From NCBI RefSeq assembly GCF_014596465.1, contig NZ_MECK01000223.1, positions 40,692-104,691 of the forward strand: a DNA stretch of 64,000 bases, written 5' to 3'. Each line of letters opens with the position of its first letter. The stretch's first letter is position 1. The position numbers were made by a program, and so were the translations under genes. The DNA comes from Streptomyces sp. CBMA123. Lineage in GTDB: Bacteria; Actinomycetota; Actinomycetes; Streptomycetales; Streptomycetaceae. The notes beneath the pieces were generated by a model, which had not been told where the DNA came from, did no database searches, and saw only the letters and a program-made list of their open reading frames with translations. Positions 24,737 to 32,397 of the stretch are shown piece by piece.

Positions 24737-25525
24737 TCAGGCGGTCTTGAGGGTGCCGCCGTCGATGACGTGGTCGGCGCCGTGGATGTTGGCGGCGCGG
24801 TCGGACAGCAGGAAGGCGACCAGGTCCGCCACCTCCGCAGGCTCCGTGAGGCGCCCCGAGGCGATGCCCATCTGGCCGGGCAGCCCGGCGAGCAGATCGC
24901 CGTGGCCCACGCCGGACGCCGAGGCCACCCTGCCGCCGAAGCCGTCCGGGTCGGTCCAGAGCGGGCTGGCGACGACGCCCGGGGAGACGGTGTTCACCCG
25001 GACTCCGCGCGGCGCCAACTCCTCACTGAGCCGCTTGCCGAACAGGGTCAGCGCGGCCTTGGCCTCCGCGTAGCCCACCGGCGCGCCGGTGGGCGTACGG
25101 GCGTTGACCGAGGAGATGTTGACGATCGCGCCCCCGCGTTCCAGGATGCTCGGCAGCGCAGCCCTGGTGGTCCACACCGCGCTGAACAGGTTGAGGTCGA
25201 AGAGCCGCTGCCACTGTTCGTCGTCGGTGTCCAGGAACCCGCCGAGGGACAGTCCGTCCGGGTCGCCCGCGCCGACGTTGTTGACGAGGAAGTCGATCCC
25301 GCCGACGGCGGCCAGCGCCTGATCGACGATCGACCGTGCCCCGTCGCGGGTGCTCAGGTCGACGGACACGGCGGCGGCCGCGACCTCCTTCAGCTCGGGA
25401 GTGACGGTCCGGGCGGCGCCCACCACCCGGACTCCCTCCGCGGCCAGGGCCTTCGCGATCGCCAGGCCGATACCGCGACTCGCGCCGGTGACCAGCGCGG
25501 TCCTTCCGTTGATGCCCAGGTCCAT
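24737..25525 (-). CDS. Short-chain dehydrogenase/reductase (SDR)
   Basis: A 262-residue classical SDR: cofactor motif TGASRGIGLAIA, NNVGAG after the fourth strand, catalytic Ser in IVNISSVNA and the Tyr-x3-Lys in GYAEAKAAL, then SPGVVASPL. Residues after the second strand (GAARTV) favour NADP(H). It is probably part of a two-gene unit with the upstream TetR regulator on the same strand. Substrate is unknown. Confidence 0.92.
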   Translation of the reverse strand: MDLGINGRTALVTGASRGIGLAIAKALAAEGVRVVGAARTVTPELKEVAAAAVSVDLSTRDGARSIVDQALAAVGGIDFLVNNVGAGDPDGLSLGGFLDTDDEQWQRLFDLNLFSAVWTTRAALPSILERGGAIVNISSVNARTPTGAPVGYAEAKAALTLFGKRLSEELAPRGVRVNTVSPGVVASPLWTDPDGFGGRVASASGVGHGDLLAGLPGQMGIASGRLTEPAEVADLVAFLLSDRAANIHGADHVIDGGTLKTA

Positions 25526-25573
25526 GGGTTCCCCCCTCGTGTTCGAACTCTTGCCGAACGTGTCGGATGACGT

Positions 25574-25601
25574 TTTCTTGAACTACGCTTTCTTGAACTA
25601 C
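25574..25601. repeat. 13-bp direct repeat in the SDR promoter region
   Basis: TTTCTTGAACTAC occurs twice, 15 bp apart start to start (25574 and 25589), 50-75 bp upstream of the SDR start. Spacing of about 1.5 helical turns and the A/T content suggest a regulator site or duplicated promoter element. Confidence 0.55.
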
Positions 25602-25648
25602 AGGTCCAGAATCGGGGCACAAAGAACCACGGCACGGGGCCGCGTTGT

Positions 25649-26224
25649 TCAGAGGCCCGCCAGGGCCGTGTCGATGATCCGGACGAGGACCGGCCGGTCG
25701 AAGGTCTTGCTCATGACCCGCAGGCCCGCGAGGACGGTCTGGAGGTACAGGGCCTGCTCCCTCGCGTCGACGCCCCGGTCGACGTCACCGTCCCATCGCC
25801 CCCGCTCGATACGGGCGGCGAGCAGCTCGACCATCCGCTCCTCCATGCGGTGCACCGCGCGGGTGGCCTCCTCGTCCCGCCCGCCGAGTTCGGTGACGGT
25901 GTTCTGGGCCAGGCACCCGCGCCGGACCGGTCCGTCCAGGTCCATGTCCACGAGCAGCAGGAAGTACGCGCGGATGCCGTCCTTGGCGGTGCCCGGCCGG
26001 GAGAGGAACTCCTCGGTGATCTCCGAACCCATGCGGTCGTAGAGGTCCAACGCCCGGGCAAACAACTGCCGCTTGGAACCGAAGGAGTGGTACAGGCTGC
26101 CCTTGGCCACCCCGGTCGCCTCGGCGAGGTCGGCCGGGGAGGTGTCGGTGTAGCCCTTGGTCCAGAAGGTCTCCATCGCCTGTGCGATGACCACGTCCGG
26201 TTCGAAGCTCTTCGGCCTGCCCAT
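25649..26224 (-). CDS. TetR/AcrR-family repressor
   Basis: A 191-residue TetR protein. The N-terminal HTH is clear: MGRPKSFEPDVVIAQAMETF, then TSPADLAEATGVAKGSLYHSFGSKRQLF. The C-terminal ligand domain resembles the subgroup with GCLAQNTVTEL (Cys-containing, often controlling reductases or dehydrogenases). It lies directly upstream of the SDR gene on the same strand, with a perfect palindrome 20 bp before its start, so autoregulation and control of the SDR are likely. Confidence 0.92.
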   Translation of the reverse strand: MGRPKSFEPDVVIAQAMETFWTKGYTDTSPADLAEATGVAKGSLYHSFGSKRQLFARALDLYDRMGSEITEEFLSRPGTAKDGIRAYFLLLVDMDLDGPVRRGCLAQNTVTELGGRDEEATRAVHRMEERMVELLAARIERGRWDGDVDRGVDAREQALYLQTVLAGLRVMSKTFDRPVLVRIIDTALAGL

Positions 26225-26244
26225 GCCCCTACCGTAGTGATTAT

Positions 26245-26260
26245 TTGACCTCTAGGTCAA
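26245..26260. promoter_or_regulatory. Putative TetR operator palindrome
   Basis: TTGACCT-ct-AGGTCAA, a perfect 7-bp inverted repeat with 2-bp spacer, 20 bp upstream of the tetR start codon. Size and symmetry fit TetR-family operators. It may overlap the promoter. Confidence 0.75.
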
Positions 26261-26340
26261 CTACTGTGGGGCGGACGGCTCCGGCGAGGCCCCGACCGGC
26301 TGGCGGTCGAGGCCTCGCCGGGCCAAGGAGCGTGGCGGCT

Positions 26341-26742
26341 CTAGAAGTTCGGCTTGAGGAAGCTGCCGTAGGTGTAGGGGCCGTCCGCCAGCCAGCGCGA
26401 CGCATGCAGCGTCGCCGGGGACGCGGAGCTGCCGTTGAGCTGGAGCTTGGAGTCCAGGTAGTCGTAGTCGAAGCCCACCGTCACGCAGTCGGTCCAGGTG
26501 TAGCTGCCGGCGGCGAGCTTGACCGTACTGCTCACCGAGGGGGCCAGGTCGTGCCAGCCCCAGCCGTAGGAACCGGCGGCCAGGGTGAGGGTCCGCGCCG
26601 TGCACGTCTGCGCCATGGTCGAACTGATGGTCGCGGTACCGGTGTTGTAGACGGTGCTGGCCGCGGACGCGGTGGTGGCGGTGCCCAGGACGCCTGCGGC
26701 GGCCACCGCCACTGCGGCTACGGCGATCTTCTTGGCGAACAT
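26341..26742 (-). CDS. Small secreted protein, unknown function
   Basis: A 133-residue exported protein. The Sec signal MFAKKIAVAAVAVAAAGVLG ends near ATTASA-A. The mature part is rich in Ser/Thr/Gly/Tyr with short beta-like repeats (TLAAGSYGWGWHDL, KLAAGSYTWTDCVTVGFDYD) and two cysteines, possibly one disulphide. ATG has GGGGAGG at good distance. The LAAGSY-x-W repeat about 35 residues apart suggests an internal duplication. Not recognised. Confidence 0.75.
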   Translation of the reverse strand: MFAKKIAVAAVAVAAAGVLGTATTASAASTVYNTGTATISSTMAQTCTARTLTLAAGSYGWGWHDLAPSVSSTVKLAAGSYTWTDCVTVGFDYDYLDSKLQLNGSSASPATLHASRWLADGPYTYGSFLKPNF

Positions 26743-26936
26743 GTGGAGCCTCCCCGTTGTCGATGAACCGCTTGGAACTCGTGCCGTTCGCACCGGAGTT
26801 CGCATGGCCGCCGACTCTTCCAACGGCATGATGGAACGTCAAGTCCCGCGTGTCACACAGATTGTGTTGCGCCACTTTGACTGCGGAGGCGTTGACGGAT
26901 CTCGGCGGCGAGGTGGCGATGAGCGGGGGTGTACGC

Positions 26937-26961
26937 AGGAAGTCGGACCGGTCGACTTCCT
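26937..26961. repeat. Inverted repeat in intergenic region
   Basis: AGGAAGTCG and its complement CGACTTCCT flank a 7-nt centre; outer GTAC tetranucleotides continue the symmetry. It lies just downstream (3') of the small reverse-strand gene at 26989 and could be its terminator or a protein site. The rest of 26743-27104 shows nothing else. Confidence 0.5.
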
Positions 26962-26988
26962 ACGTACAGGCGGGGAGCGACGAGGGCT

Positions 26989-27120
26989 TCACTGCGGGAA
27001 GTGGCCGTCCCGGGAAAGGAGTCGGGGCGCGTGCGGTTTCCGCCAGAAGCAGGAGGACCGGGTTTCGCAGAGCGCGCCGACGAGCGCGGCGAGGAGGTTG
27101 ATGATCAGGAGTCCGAGCAT
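26989..27120 (-). CDS. Possible small membrane peptide
   Basis: A 43-residue frame beginning MLGLLIINLLAALVGAL, a single hydrophobic segment, followed by a basic tail with two cysteines. Its ATG lies 16 bp inside the end of the 86-aa gene in another frame, so it could be translated by coupling. The hydrophobic run in an otherwise Arg-rich frame is the main support. It could equally be chance. Confidence 0.35.
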   Translation of the reverse strand: MLGLLIINLLAALVGALCETRSSCFWRKPHAPRLLSRDGHFPQ

Positions 27121-27365
27121 CGGTCACGGTCGCGCTTGTACTCGCGCAGGAGCGCGAGGAGGTTGATGAGGGTGCTCGCGGGAACGTTGCCGAGGCTGAC
27201 GAGGCGGCGGCCGGCGAGGTTGCTCTCGCCGGGGTGGGCGGACGGCCAGAGGAGGCCGAACTCGCGACCCTCGGTGCGGAGTTCGATGATCAGCTCGGTG
27301 AGCTGGCGACCAGTGAGGTGGAGCAGGGCCGGGTCGGCGGGGCGGATGGGGTGGTGGGCGCTCAC
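27105..27365 (-). CDS. Small protein coupled to an anti-sigma-like ATPase
   Basis: An 86-residue helical protein (LHLTGRQLTELIIELRTEG, PASTLINLLALLREYKRDRD). GTG overlaps the TGA of the upstream ATPase gene (GTGA), a strong sign of real translation. The ATPase/small-protein pair sits divergent to an XRE/DUF397 pair. It may be a partner of the ATPase. Not recognised. Confidence 0.65.
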   Translation of the reverse strand: MSAHHPIRPADPALLHLTGRQLTELIIELRTEGREFGLLWPSAHPGESNLAGRRLVSLGNVPASTLINLLALLREYKRDRDRCSDS

Positions 27366-27727
27366 TCGGCATCGCCGTCCAGCTCGAACCAGACGGTCTT
27401 GCCGAGCTCGTGGGGTTCGACGCCCCAACGGTGGGTGAGGCCTTCGACCAGGTGGAGGCCCCGGCCGGACTCGGAGAGGGGGTCCAGCGAGCACCGCGAG
27501 GGGAGGGCGGAGGAACGGTCCGAGACACCGACGCGGAGGGTGCTGTCGCGGATGAGGATGACGACGCCCGGGGAGGGGGTGTCGCCGTGGCACCAGGCGT
27601 TGGCGATGAGCTCGACCATGGCGAGCTGGGCGTCGGCGATGAGGGACGGGGGCCAGGCCGCGAGGGTGAGGGCGTCCCGGAGGGTGTCGCGGGAGAGGGT
27701 GAGAGAGGGGGAGTTGAGGTTGCGCAC
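27362..27727 (-). CDS. HATPase_c anti-sigma-factor-like ATP-binding protein
   Basis: A 121-residue GHKL-fold protein of the RsbW/SpoIIAB type: N-box MVELIANAWCHG, second nucleotide motif SESGRGLHLVEGL, then a closing strand TVWFELDGDAE. Such Streptomyces proteins lack histidine-kinase domains and accompany XRE-DUF397 modules (AbaA/WhiJ type). GTG at 27727 has GGGAG just upstream; the frame extends further 5' without a good start context. It probably binds ATP and sequesters a sigma factor or the neighbouring regulator. Confidence 0.82.
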   Translation of the reverse strand: MRNLNSPSLTLSRDTLRDALTLAAWPPSLIADAQLAMVELIANAWCHGDTPSPGVVILIRDSTLRVGVSDRSSALPSRCSLDPLSESGRGLHLVEGLTHRWGVEPHELGKTVWFELDGDAE

Positions 27728-27953
27728 AGGGTCTCCCAGAGGGGGATGAGTGAGACCGGCGGATGCGTCGCCGTGAACAAGCCCACTGGACTTGGGTGTT
27801 CTTCGGTGCCCGAGCGGCGTTACTGACGATCCGTTCGGTGATCGGTGCATCACAGACTGTAGGGCATGATGACTCACATGTGCCACCAGATCCGGAAACA
27901 TGGTCCACCTGTATCCGCTGGACTGTTGACGAGTCGGCGTAGATGCTTGGGCC

Positions 27954-28805
27954 ATGCCACCACGTACCATCCCGACAGCCCGGCAGGAACGGTTGGGCAT
28001 CGAGCTGCGGAAGATGCGAGACAACGCCGGCCGGACGACCGCGCAAGCCGCCGCCGTCTTCGGCCTGGATCGAACGAAGATCACCCAGGTCGAAAAGGGG
28101 CACTACCCCATCACGGCGGAGCGGGTCCGGACGCTCGCTGAAGCCTTCGGCGAGACCGATACCGAGTACGTAGAAGCCCTTTCAGTCATGGCTGAGGATC
28201 GACGCAAGGGCTGGTGGGATGAGTATCGGGGCTTCGTGCCGCAAGGCTTCCTCGACATCTGCGAGTTCGAGCACCATGCAAAGGGCATGTACTCCTACCA
28301 GATCTGCCATCCGCCGGGGCCCATGCAGTCGGAGAGCTACAGCCGCGCGATCTTCCAGGACAATCAGGTCCGACTCACGCCGCGCGATGTGGAAACGCGC
28401 GTCGAGCAACGAATGCGGCGCTCTGAGATGTTGATGGCAAAGGGCACCCACCCATACACAGCGATCGTCCACGAGGCTGCTCTCCGGATGCAGTTCGGCG
28501 GCCGTGATGTGGCACGGGAACAGCTGGACTGGATGCTGGAGTTGTCCCAGCTGCCACATGTCACGCTTCGAGTGATCAGCTTCGCCGCTGGAGGCTTCAA
28601 GGGACCTGGCCAGGCCATCTATTACGCGCATGGGCCCGTGCCCCGGCTCGACACCGTCAGCTACGACTCGATGGAAGGGCCGATCTTCCTCCACCTGACT
28701 GAGCACCTGGAGGAGTACCGCTCAGTCGTCGAGCAGATGACTGACAGGTCTCTCTCGGTCGAGGACTCCCGCGATCTGATCGCGAAGATCAAGAAGGAGA
28801 TATAG
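27954..28805 (+). CDS. XRE-family regulator with DUF5753 (WhiJ-like)
   Basis: A 283-residue protein. An N-terminal Cro/CI HTH (RQERLGIELRKMRDNAG, QAAAVFGLDRTKITQVEKG) is joined to a DUF5753 domain of about 200 residues (WWDEYRGFVPQGFLDICEFE, EGPIFLHLTEHLEEYRSVVE). This architecture is the Streptomyces WhiJ/SCO4441 type, tied to development and secondary metabolism. It is followed after 3 bp by a DUF397 gene and is divergent from the HATPase gene, completing the usual three-part locus. The 226-bp divergent gap should carry its operator. Confidence 0.92.
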   Translation: MPPRTIPTARQERLGIELRKMRDNAGRTTAQAAAVFGLDRTKITQVEKGHYPITAERVRTLAEAFGETDTEYVEALSVMAEDRRKGWWDEYRGFVPQGFLDICEFEHHAKGMYSYQICHPPGPMQSESYSRAIFQDNQVRLTPRDVETRVEQRMRRSEMLMAKGTHPYTAIVHEAALRMQFGGRDVAREQLDWMLELSQLPHVTLRVISFAAGGFKGPGQAIYYAHGPVPRLDTVSYDSMEGPIFLHLTEHLEEYRSVVEQMTDRSLSVEDSRDLIAKIKKEI

Positions 28806-28808
28806 CCG

Positions 28809-28994
28809 ATGGAGAACCACACGTGGATTCGGCCCAGTGCATGCTCCAACGCAGGTAACTGCCCTGAGGTAGCCATCGCTCCCGATGCCGTCTACATCCG
28901 CAGCAGTCTGCTCCCCGACGCCATCGCCCAACTCACCCCCACCGAATGGCGCGACCTCGTCTCCGCCATCCGCAACGGGGAGTTCGACGCCTAA
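28809..28994 (+). CDS. DUF397-domain small protein
   Basis: A 61-residue protein: HTWIRPSACSNAGNCPEVAI is the signature start of DUF397 (W-x-K/R-S-x-x-S/C-x-x-x-G-x-C-V/P-E-V-A), ending PTEWRDLVSAIRNGEFD. It lies 3 bp after the XRE gene. DUF397 proteins are thought to act as antitoxin-like partners of the XRE protein. Confidence 0.9.
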   Translation: MENHTWIRPSACSNAGNCPEVAIAPDAVYIRSSLLPDAIAQLTPTEWRDLVSAIRNGEFDA

Positions 28995-29049
28995 CCCCCA
29001 ACCCCCAGCTGCACCGGCCGGCTCTGTCGGCCGGTGCTTCAATACGTCA

Positions 29050-29736
29050 ATGTCTACCGAGATCGACGACTTCGCCAACAGCATCGGACGCCAGATCCAC
29101 TCCTACTCCCGTGCCGGCCTCATGACCGCCGACGAGTGGACCCTCATCTCCCGCGCCTACCTCGACCACCTCGGCACCATCCCCCTCTCCACCCCCGAAG
29201 CCGAGGCCGTCCTCGCCGACGCCGCCGAAGCCGCAGCCGCCGCGGTCTCCTTCACGGCCTACTACCCCCACGAGCGCTTCCACGTCTTCCTCGACCACGT
29301 GAACTTCGGGATGAGCTACGACCTCGCAGCCGAGGCCGACCCCGCCCCCATCAGCGCCCGTCGCTGGATCGACGCCCTCTGCCTCGCGATCCTCACCGAC
29401 ACCTTCGACCGCCACGGCGAGGCCTTCTACTTCACCTGGGAGGGCATGCCCGAGCCCGACGACCTGGCCACCGGCCTCCTCTCCCAGGTCGCCGACGACG
29501 ACGAGATCGAACTCCCCGCCGACACCGCCGCCAGCCCCGGCCTCCAAGCCCTCCACGCCCTCGACGCCGGCGACCGCCCCGCCTTCGACGCCGCCCTCGC
29601 CGCCCTCCTCCACCACACCGTCGACCCTCTCCCGCTCCTCCCCCTCGCGCTCTCCGCCCTCGCCTACCGCGCCCACCAGTGGCTGCCCTCCCCGGACAAC
29701 AGCCGTCTTCCCCACGCCCTCGTCACCAACTCCTAG
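29050..29736 (+). CDS. Imm49-like immunity protein candidate
   Basis: A 228-residue acidic, mostly helical protein (SRRWIDALCLAILTDTFDRHG region, LHALDAGDRPAFDAALAALL, LPLALSALAYRAHQW). The size, the RWIDALCLAILT helix and the alanine-rich helical repeats resemble the Imm49 family common in Streptomyces, but I cannot confirm this. Imm49 proteins protect against polymorphic-toxin nuclease domains. No toxin gene lies next to it in this window, which would make it an orphan immunity gene. Confidence 0.5.
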   Translation: MSTEIDDFANSIGRQIHSYSRAGLMTADEWTLISRAYLDHLGTIPLSTPEAEAVLADAAEAAAAAVSFTAYYPHERFHVFLDHVNFGMSYDLAAEADPAPISARRWIDALCLAILTDTFDRHGEAFYFTWEGMPEPDDLATGLLSQVADDDEIELPADTAASPGLQALHALDAGDRPAFDAALAALLHHTVDPLPLLPLALSALAYRAHQWLPSPDNSRLPHALVTNS

Positions 29737-29826
29737 CTCCCGGCCCGCCGTCCCGGCACCTGGCCGCCGTCGCGGCTGGGAGATCCGCGCCGAGTCCCGT
29801 ACCACCCGGCCCGGTTGCTCCGCATT

Positions 29827-29855
29827 TTGGATCACGGGCGCTGAGCTGCTAATGT
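29827..29855 (+). promoter_or_regulatory. Sigma-70 (HrdB)-type promoter
   Basis: TTGGAT at 29827 and TAATGT at 29850 with an exact 17-bp spacer, an unusually good match for this GC-rich genome. It precedes a non-coding stretch closed by a strong hairpin. Confidence 0.65.
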
Positions 29856-29861
29856 TCTTCT

Positions 29862-30006
29862 CGTCGCGAGGGAGAAGATTCCTCGTCAGGCGTCAGTGGT
29901 ACTACCAGAGTACGTCCTACTTTCAGTAGGAAGAGTCCGTGCAACCCGGGCCTGGCGCTCCAGAGTCGGACGGGCCCGGCACCTTTCACAGGTGCCGGGC
30001 CCGTCC
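29862..30006 (+). ncRNA. Candidate small RNA of about 145 nt
   Basis: Between the Imm49-like and VOC genes lies a non-coding unit with its own promoter (29827-29855) and a 17-bp perfect terminator hairpin (29968-30006). Inside, TCCTAC-tttca-GTAGGA (near 29909-29925) forms a short stem-loop. The stretch contains no credible reading frame. Start position is inferred from the -10 box. It might alternatively be a leader for the VOC gene, but the terminator lies 124 bp before that gene. Not matched to a known RNA family. Confidence 0.55.
29968..30006 (+). terminator. 17-bp hairpin terminator
   Basis: Perfect stem: GGACGGGCCCGGCACCT at 29968-29984, complement at 29990-30006, loop TTCAC. It closes the candidate small RNA. 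Confidence 0.88.
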
Positions 30007-30130
30007 GCGTTTCCGCCCCCGTCCCCGGTCCCACGCCCCCGACCGGCGGACTAGGACCAGCGCCCGATGGCACCCGATCACCGGCTCCCTAGGCTCACAC
30101 CCACACCCCGCCGCCCCAGGAGCCCGAACC

Positions 30131-30541
30131 ATGCCGGCCGACGCCACCGCGCACATCCGCCTCGCCCGTCCCTCCCGCAACCTCGAAGCAGCCGAGCACT
30201 TCTGGGTCTCCGGCCTCGGCCTCGACGTCCTCTACCGGCACACCACGGACGGCACCCCCGGCGAACACTCACTCCTCATGGTCGGCTGGCCCGACGCCGC
30301 CTGGCACCTGGAACTCGTCAACGACCCCGCCGCGCCCGTCGAACCGCGCCCCACCGCCGAGGACCTGCTGGTCGTCTACCTCGGCGAACCCGTCGACGAC
30401 GCCCTGGTCCAGCGGCTGGAACTGCACGGCGGCAGGCGGGTGCCCGCCCACAACCCGTACTGGGACACCTGGGGCGTGACCGTCCAGGACCCGGACGGCT
30501 ACCTGCTCGTACTCTCCACCCGCGCCTGGTCCGACTCGTAG
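30131..30541 (+). CDS. VOC-family (glyoxalase-like) protein
   Basis: A 136-residue protein of the vicinal-oxygen-chelate fold: beta-alpha-beta-beta-beta modules seen as HIRLARPSRNLEAAEHFWVS-GLGLDVLYR, HLELVNDP and WGVTVQDPDGYLLVL, the last being the typical C-terminal metal-ligand strand. Members are glyoxalases, dioxygenases or drug-binding resistance proteins. ATG at 30131 follows AGGAGCCC. Monocistronic. Confidence 0.85.
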   Translation: MPADATAHIRLARPSRNLEAAEHFWVSGLGLDVLYRHTTDGTPGEHSLLMVGWPDAAWHLELVNDPAAPVEPRPTAEDLLVVYLGEPVDDALVQRLELHGGRRVPAHNPYWDTWGVTVQDPDGYLLVLSTRAWSDS

Positions 30542-30578
30542 CAGCGACGGGCCGACACCGCCACCGACACCGGGAACC

Positions 30579-31775
30579 ATGAGGTCAGGGTACGAAGTCA
30601 TGTACGACGTGAACTCCGACGCAGCAGCAGCACAGAACCCGCCCGCCCCGCCCCGGATCAACCGCAGGCGGCTGCTGTTGAGCGCCGCCGGAGGCGTGGG
30701 CGCACTCGCCCTCGCGGGCGGGGCCCGGTGGTGGGCCGACCGGGAGAACGCCCGCGGCCCCCGGCTCTGGAGCACGACGGCCGCGAGCGGGCGGGTCGTC
30801 CTCGCCGACGGCGCCCAGCAGGGCCTCTACGTCTCGGGCTACGACGGCAGCGTGCACGCGCTCGACCCGCGCACCGGCGCCGTCCGCTGGAGCCGGGCCG
30901 TCGACGCGCCCGATCCCGTGACCGCGAGCTACGGCGGCCGGCCGTCCGCGGTCGGGGACGGCGTGGTGAGCGTGGCCGCCTCGACTTCCCTGCAGACCCT
31001 CGACGCGGCGACCGGGGAAGTCCGCTGGCAGGTACCGGTGTCGGAGTGGCCCGGCCTGCCCTGGGGACAGGGCCCGGTCATCGGGGGCGGCAGCGTGTTC
31101 GCGGCCCACGACGGCTCGCTGCACGCCTACGACACGGCCACCGGCGAGCCCCGCTGGAGCAAGCCGTTGGGGTCCTCGGGCTTCCTGGCCCTGGACGGCG
31201 ACACCGTGTACGCCGTCGGCAAGGAGTTCGGCGCCCGCGCGTTCGACGCGCGCACCGGCGAGCAGCGCTGGGCCCAGGACTCCGTCCTCGGCGCCTACGG
31301 CGCCCCCGTCGTCCAGCAGGGCGCCGTCCTGCTGATGTACGCCGCCGAGGGCGCCCGCACCACCCAGGTCTGCTCCCTGGACGCGGCCACCGGCCGGGTG
31401 CGCTGGCAGCGCCTGCAGCAGGGCTCGACCAACTGCCCGCTGTCGGCCGCGGCCGGGACGGTCTGCTTCCTCAGCGGAACGCGGCTGACCGCGATGGACA
31501 CCGGGACCGGTGAGCCGCGCTGGACGGCCACCGTGACCGCGGGGCTCGGCCGCGGGGAGAACTCGATGACCGTCGCGGACGGCGTCGCGTACGTCGGCAC
31601 CAACGACGAGCGGCTGTTCGCCTTCGACCTCGCCACCGGCCGCCCGCGCTGGCAGGACGCACCGGAGGAGCTCCACTCCGACACCGCGTACACCGATGTC
31701 TCGCTGGCCGCCGCCGGCCCGACCGTCTACCGCAGCACCCGCAACGGCGTCCACGCCCTCGGCACCCAGGCCTGA
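30579..31775 (+). CDS. Exported PQQ-repeat beta-propeller protein
   Basis: A 398-residue protein with an N-terminal twin-arginine-like or membrane-anchor segment (RINRRRLLLSAAGGVGALAL) and then about seven PQQ-like blades, each with an A-x-D-x-x-T-G-x-x-R/W-W pattern (ALDPRTGAVRWS, TLDAATGEVRWQ, AYDTATGEPRWS, AFDARTGEQRWA, SLDAATGRVRWQ, AMDTGTGEPRWT, AFDLATGRPRWQ). It is probably a surface scaffold or binding protein rather than a PQQ enzyme. An alternative ATG at 30600 would also leave a full signal. Confidence 0.88.
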   Translation: MRSGYEVMYDVNSDAAAAQNPPAPPRINRRRLLLSAAGGVGALALAGGARWWADRENARGPRLWSTTAASGRVVLADGAQQGLYVSGYDGSVHALDPRTGAVRWSRAVDAPDPVTASYGGRPSAVGDGVVSVAASTSLQTLDAATGEVRWQVPVSEWPGLPWGQGPVIGGGSVFAAHDGSLHAYDTATGEPRWSKPLGSSGFLALDGDTVYAVGKEFGARAFDARTGEQRWAQDSVLGAYGAPVVQQGAVLLMYAAEGARTTQVCSLDAATGRVRWQRLQQGSTNCPLSAAAGTVCFLSGTRLTAMDTGTGEPRWTATVTAGLGRGENSMTVADGVAYVGTNDERLFAFDLATGRPRWQDAPEELHSDTAYTDVSLAAAGPTVYRSTRNGVHALGTQA

Positions 31776-31784
31776 CCGGCCACC

Positions 31785-31875
31785 CCGCCGTACGACGACA
31801 CCGCCGTACGACGACACCGCCATACGACGACACCGCCGAGGACGGGGCGGGGCGGGGCGGGGCGGGGCGGGCGGG
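31785..31875. repeat. 16-bp tandem repeats followed by a G-run array
   Basis: Three tandem copies of CCGCCGTACGACGACA (31785-31832, the last with one change), then five GGGGC units and two shorter ones (about 31842-31875). The G-rich strand could fold as a G-quadruplex. It lies between two convergent genes. Confidence 0.75.
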
Positions 31876-31905
31876 GACGGCGAGGACGGCTGACGGGCCC
31901 GCTCC

Positions 31906-32208
31906 TCACCCCGCCCGGCGCCGCCGCAGTTCCCCGAGCCACTCCCGTACCTGCTCGTCGTCGTGCAGGTACGGGCCTCCGGGACCGGTGGCGAGGTCGA
32001 TCCCGTAGAGCAAGCCCAGGGCCCAGCGGGAGACTTCGTCCCACTCCAGTCCGTCGTCGAGCAGCCAGCGACCCGCCCAGCGGTCGGCCGCGTCCCGCTC
32101 CACCCGGCCCTCGGCCACAGCGGTGAACCACCACTCGATCTCGTCGAGGCCGGGCGGGATGGAGGGGTCGCCTGCGGCGACCGGGTCCGGAGAGAGATCG
32201 AGAGCCAT
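31906..32208 (-). CDS. Small acidic hypothetical protein
   Basis: A 100-residue soluble protein rich in Trp, Asp and Glu (IEWWFTAVAEGRVERDAADRW, EWDEVSRWALGLLYGID) ending in a basic REWLGELRRRRAG. ATG at 32208 begins MALDLSPDP. The helical pattern suggests a small protein-interaction fold. It is divergent from the secreted protein at 32398. Not recognised. Confidence 0.6.
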   Translation of the reverse strand: MALDLSPDPVAAGDPSIPPGLDEIEWWFTAVAEGRVERDAADRWAGRWLLDDGLEWDEVSRWALGLLYGIDLATGPGGPYLHDDEQVREWLGELRRRRAG

Positions 32209-32397
32209 ATTTCCAGTCTGACGACAGGACTTCGTTACATCCAGAAAACGGCCTGATCGCACCGCTTTCGCATGAAGCACCCGGAAGCGGGTTTTCCGCT
32301 CTCGGGAGCCCGGGTAGGGCGGAGATGTTCGCACTCCCACGACCTCCAAGTCCGATGCGGAGGCGAATCCTTGAGACACCTACCGAAGGATTTCGCG

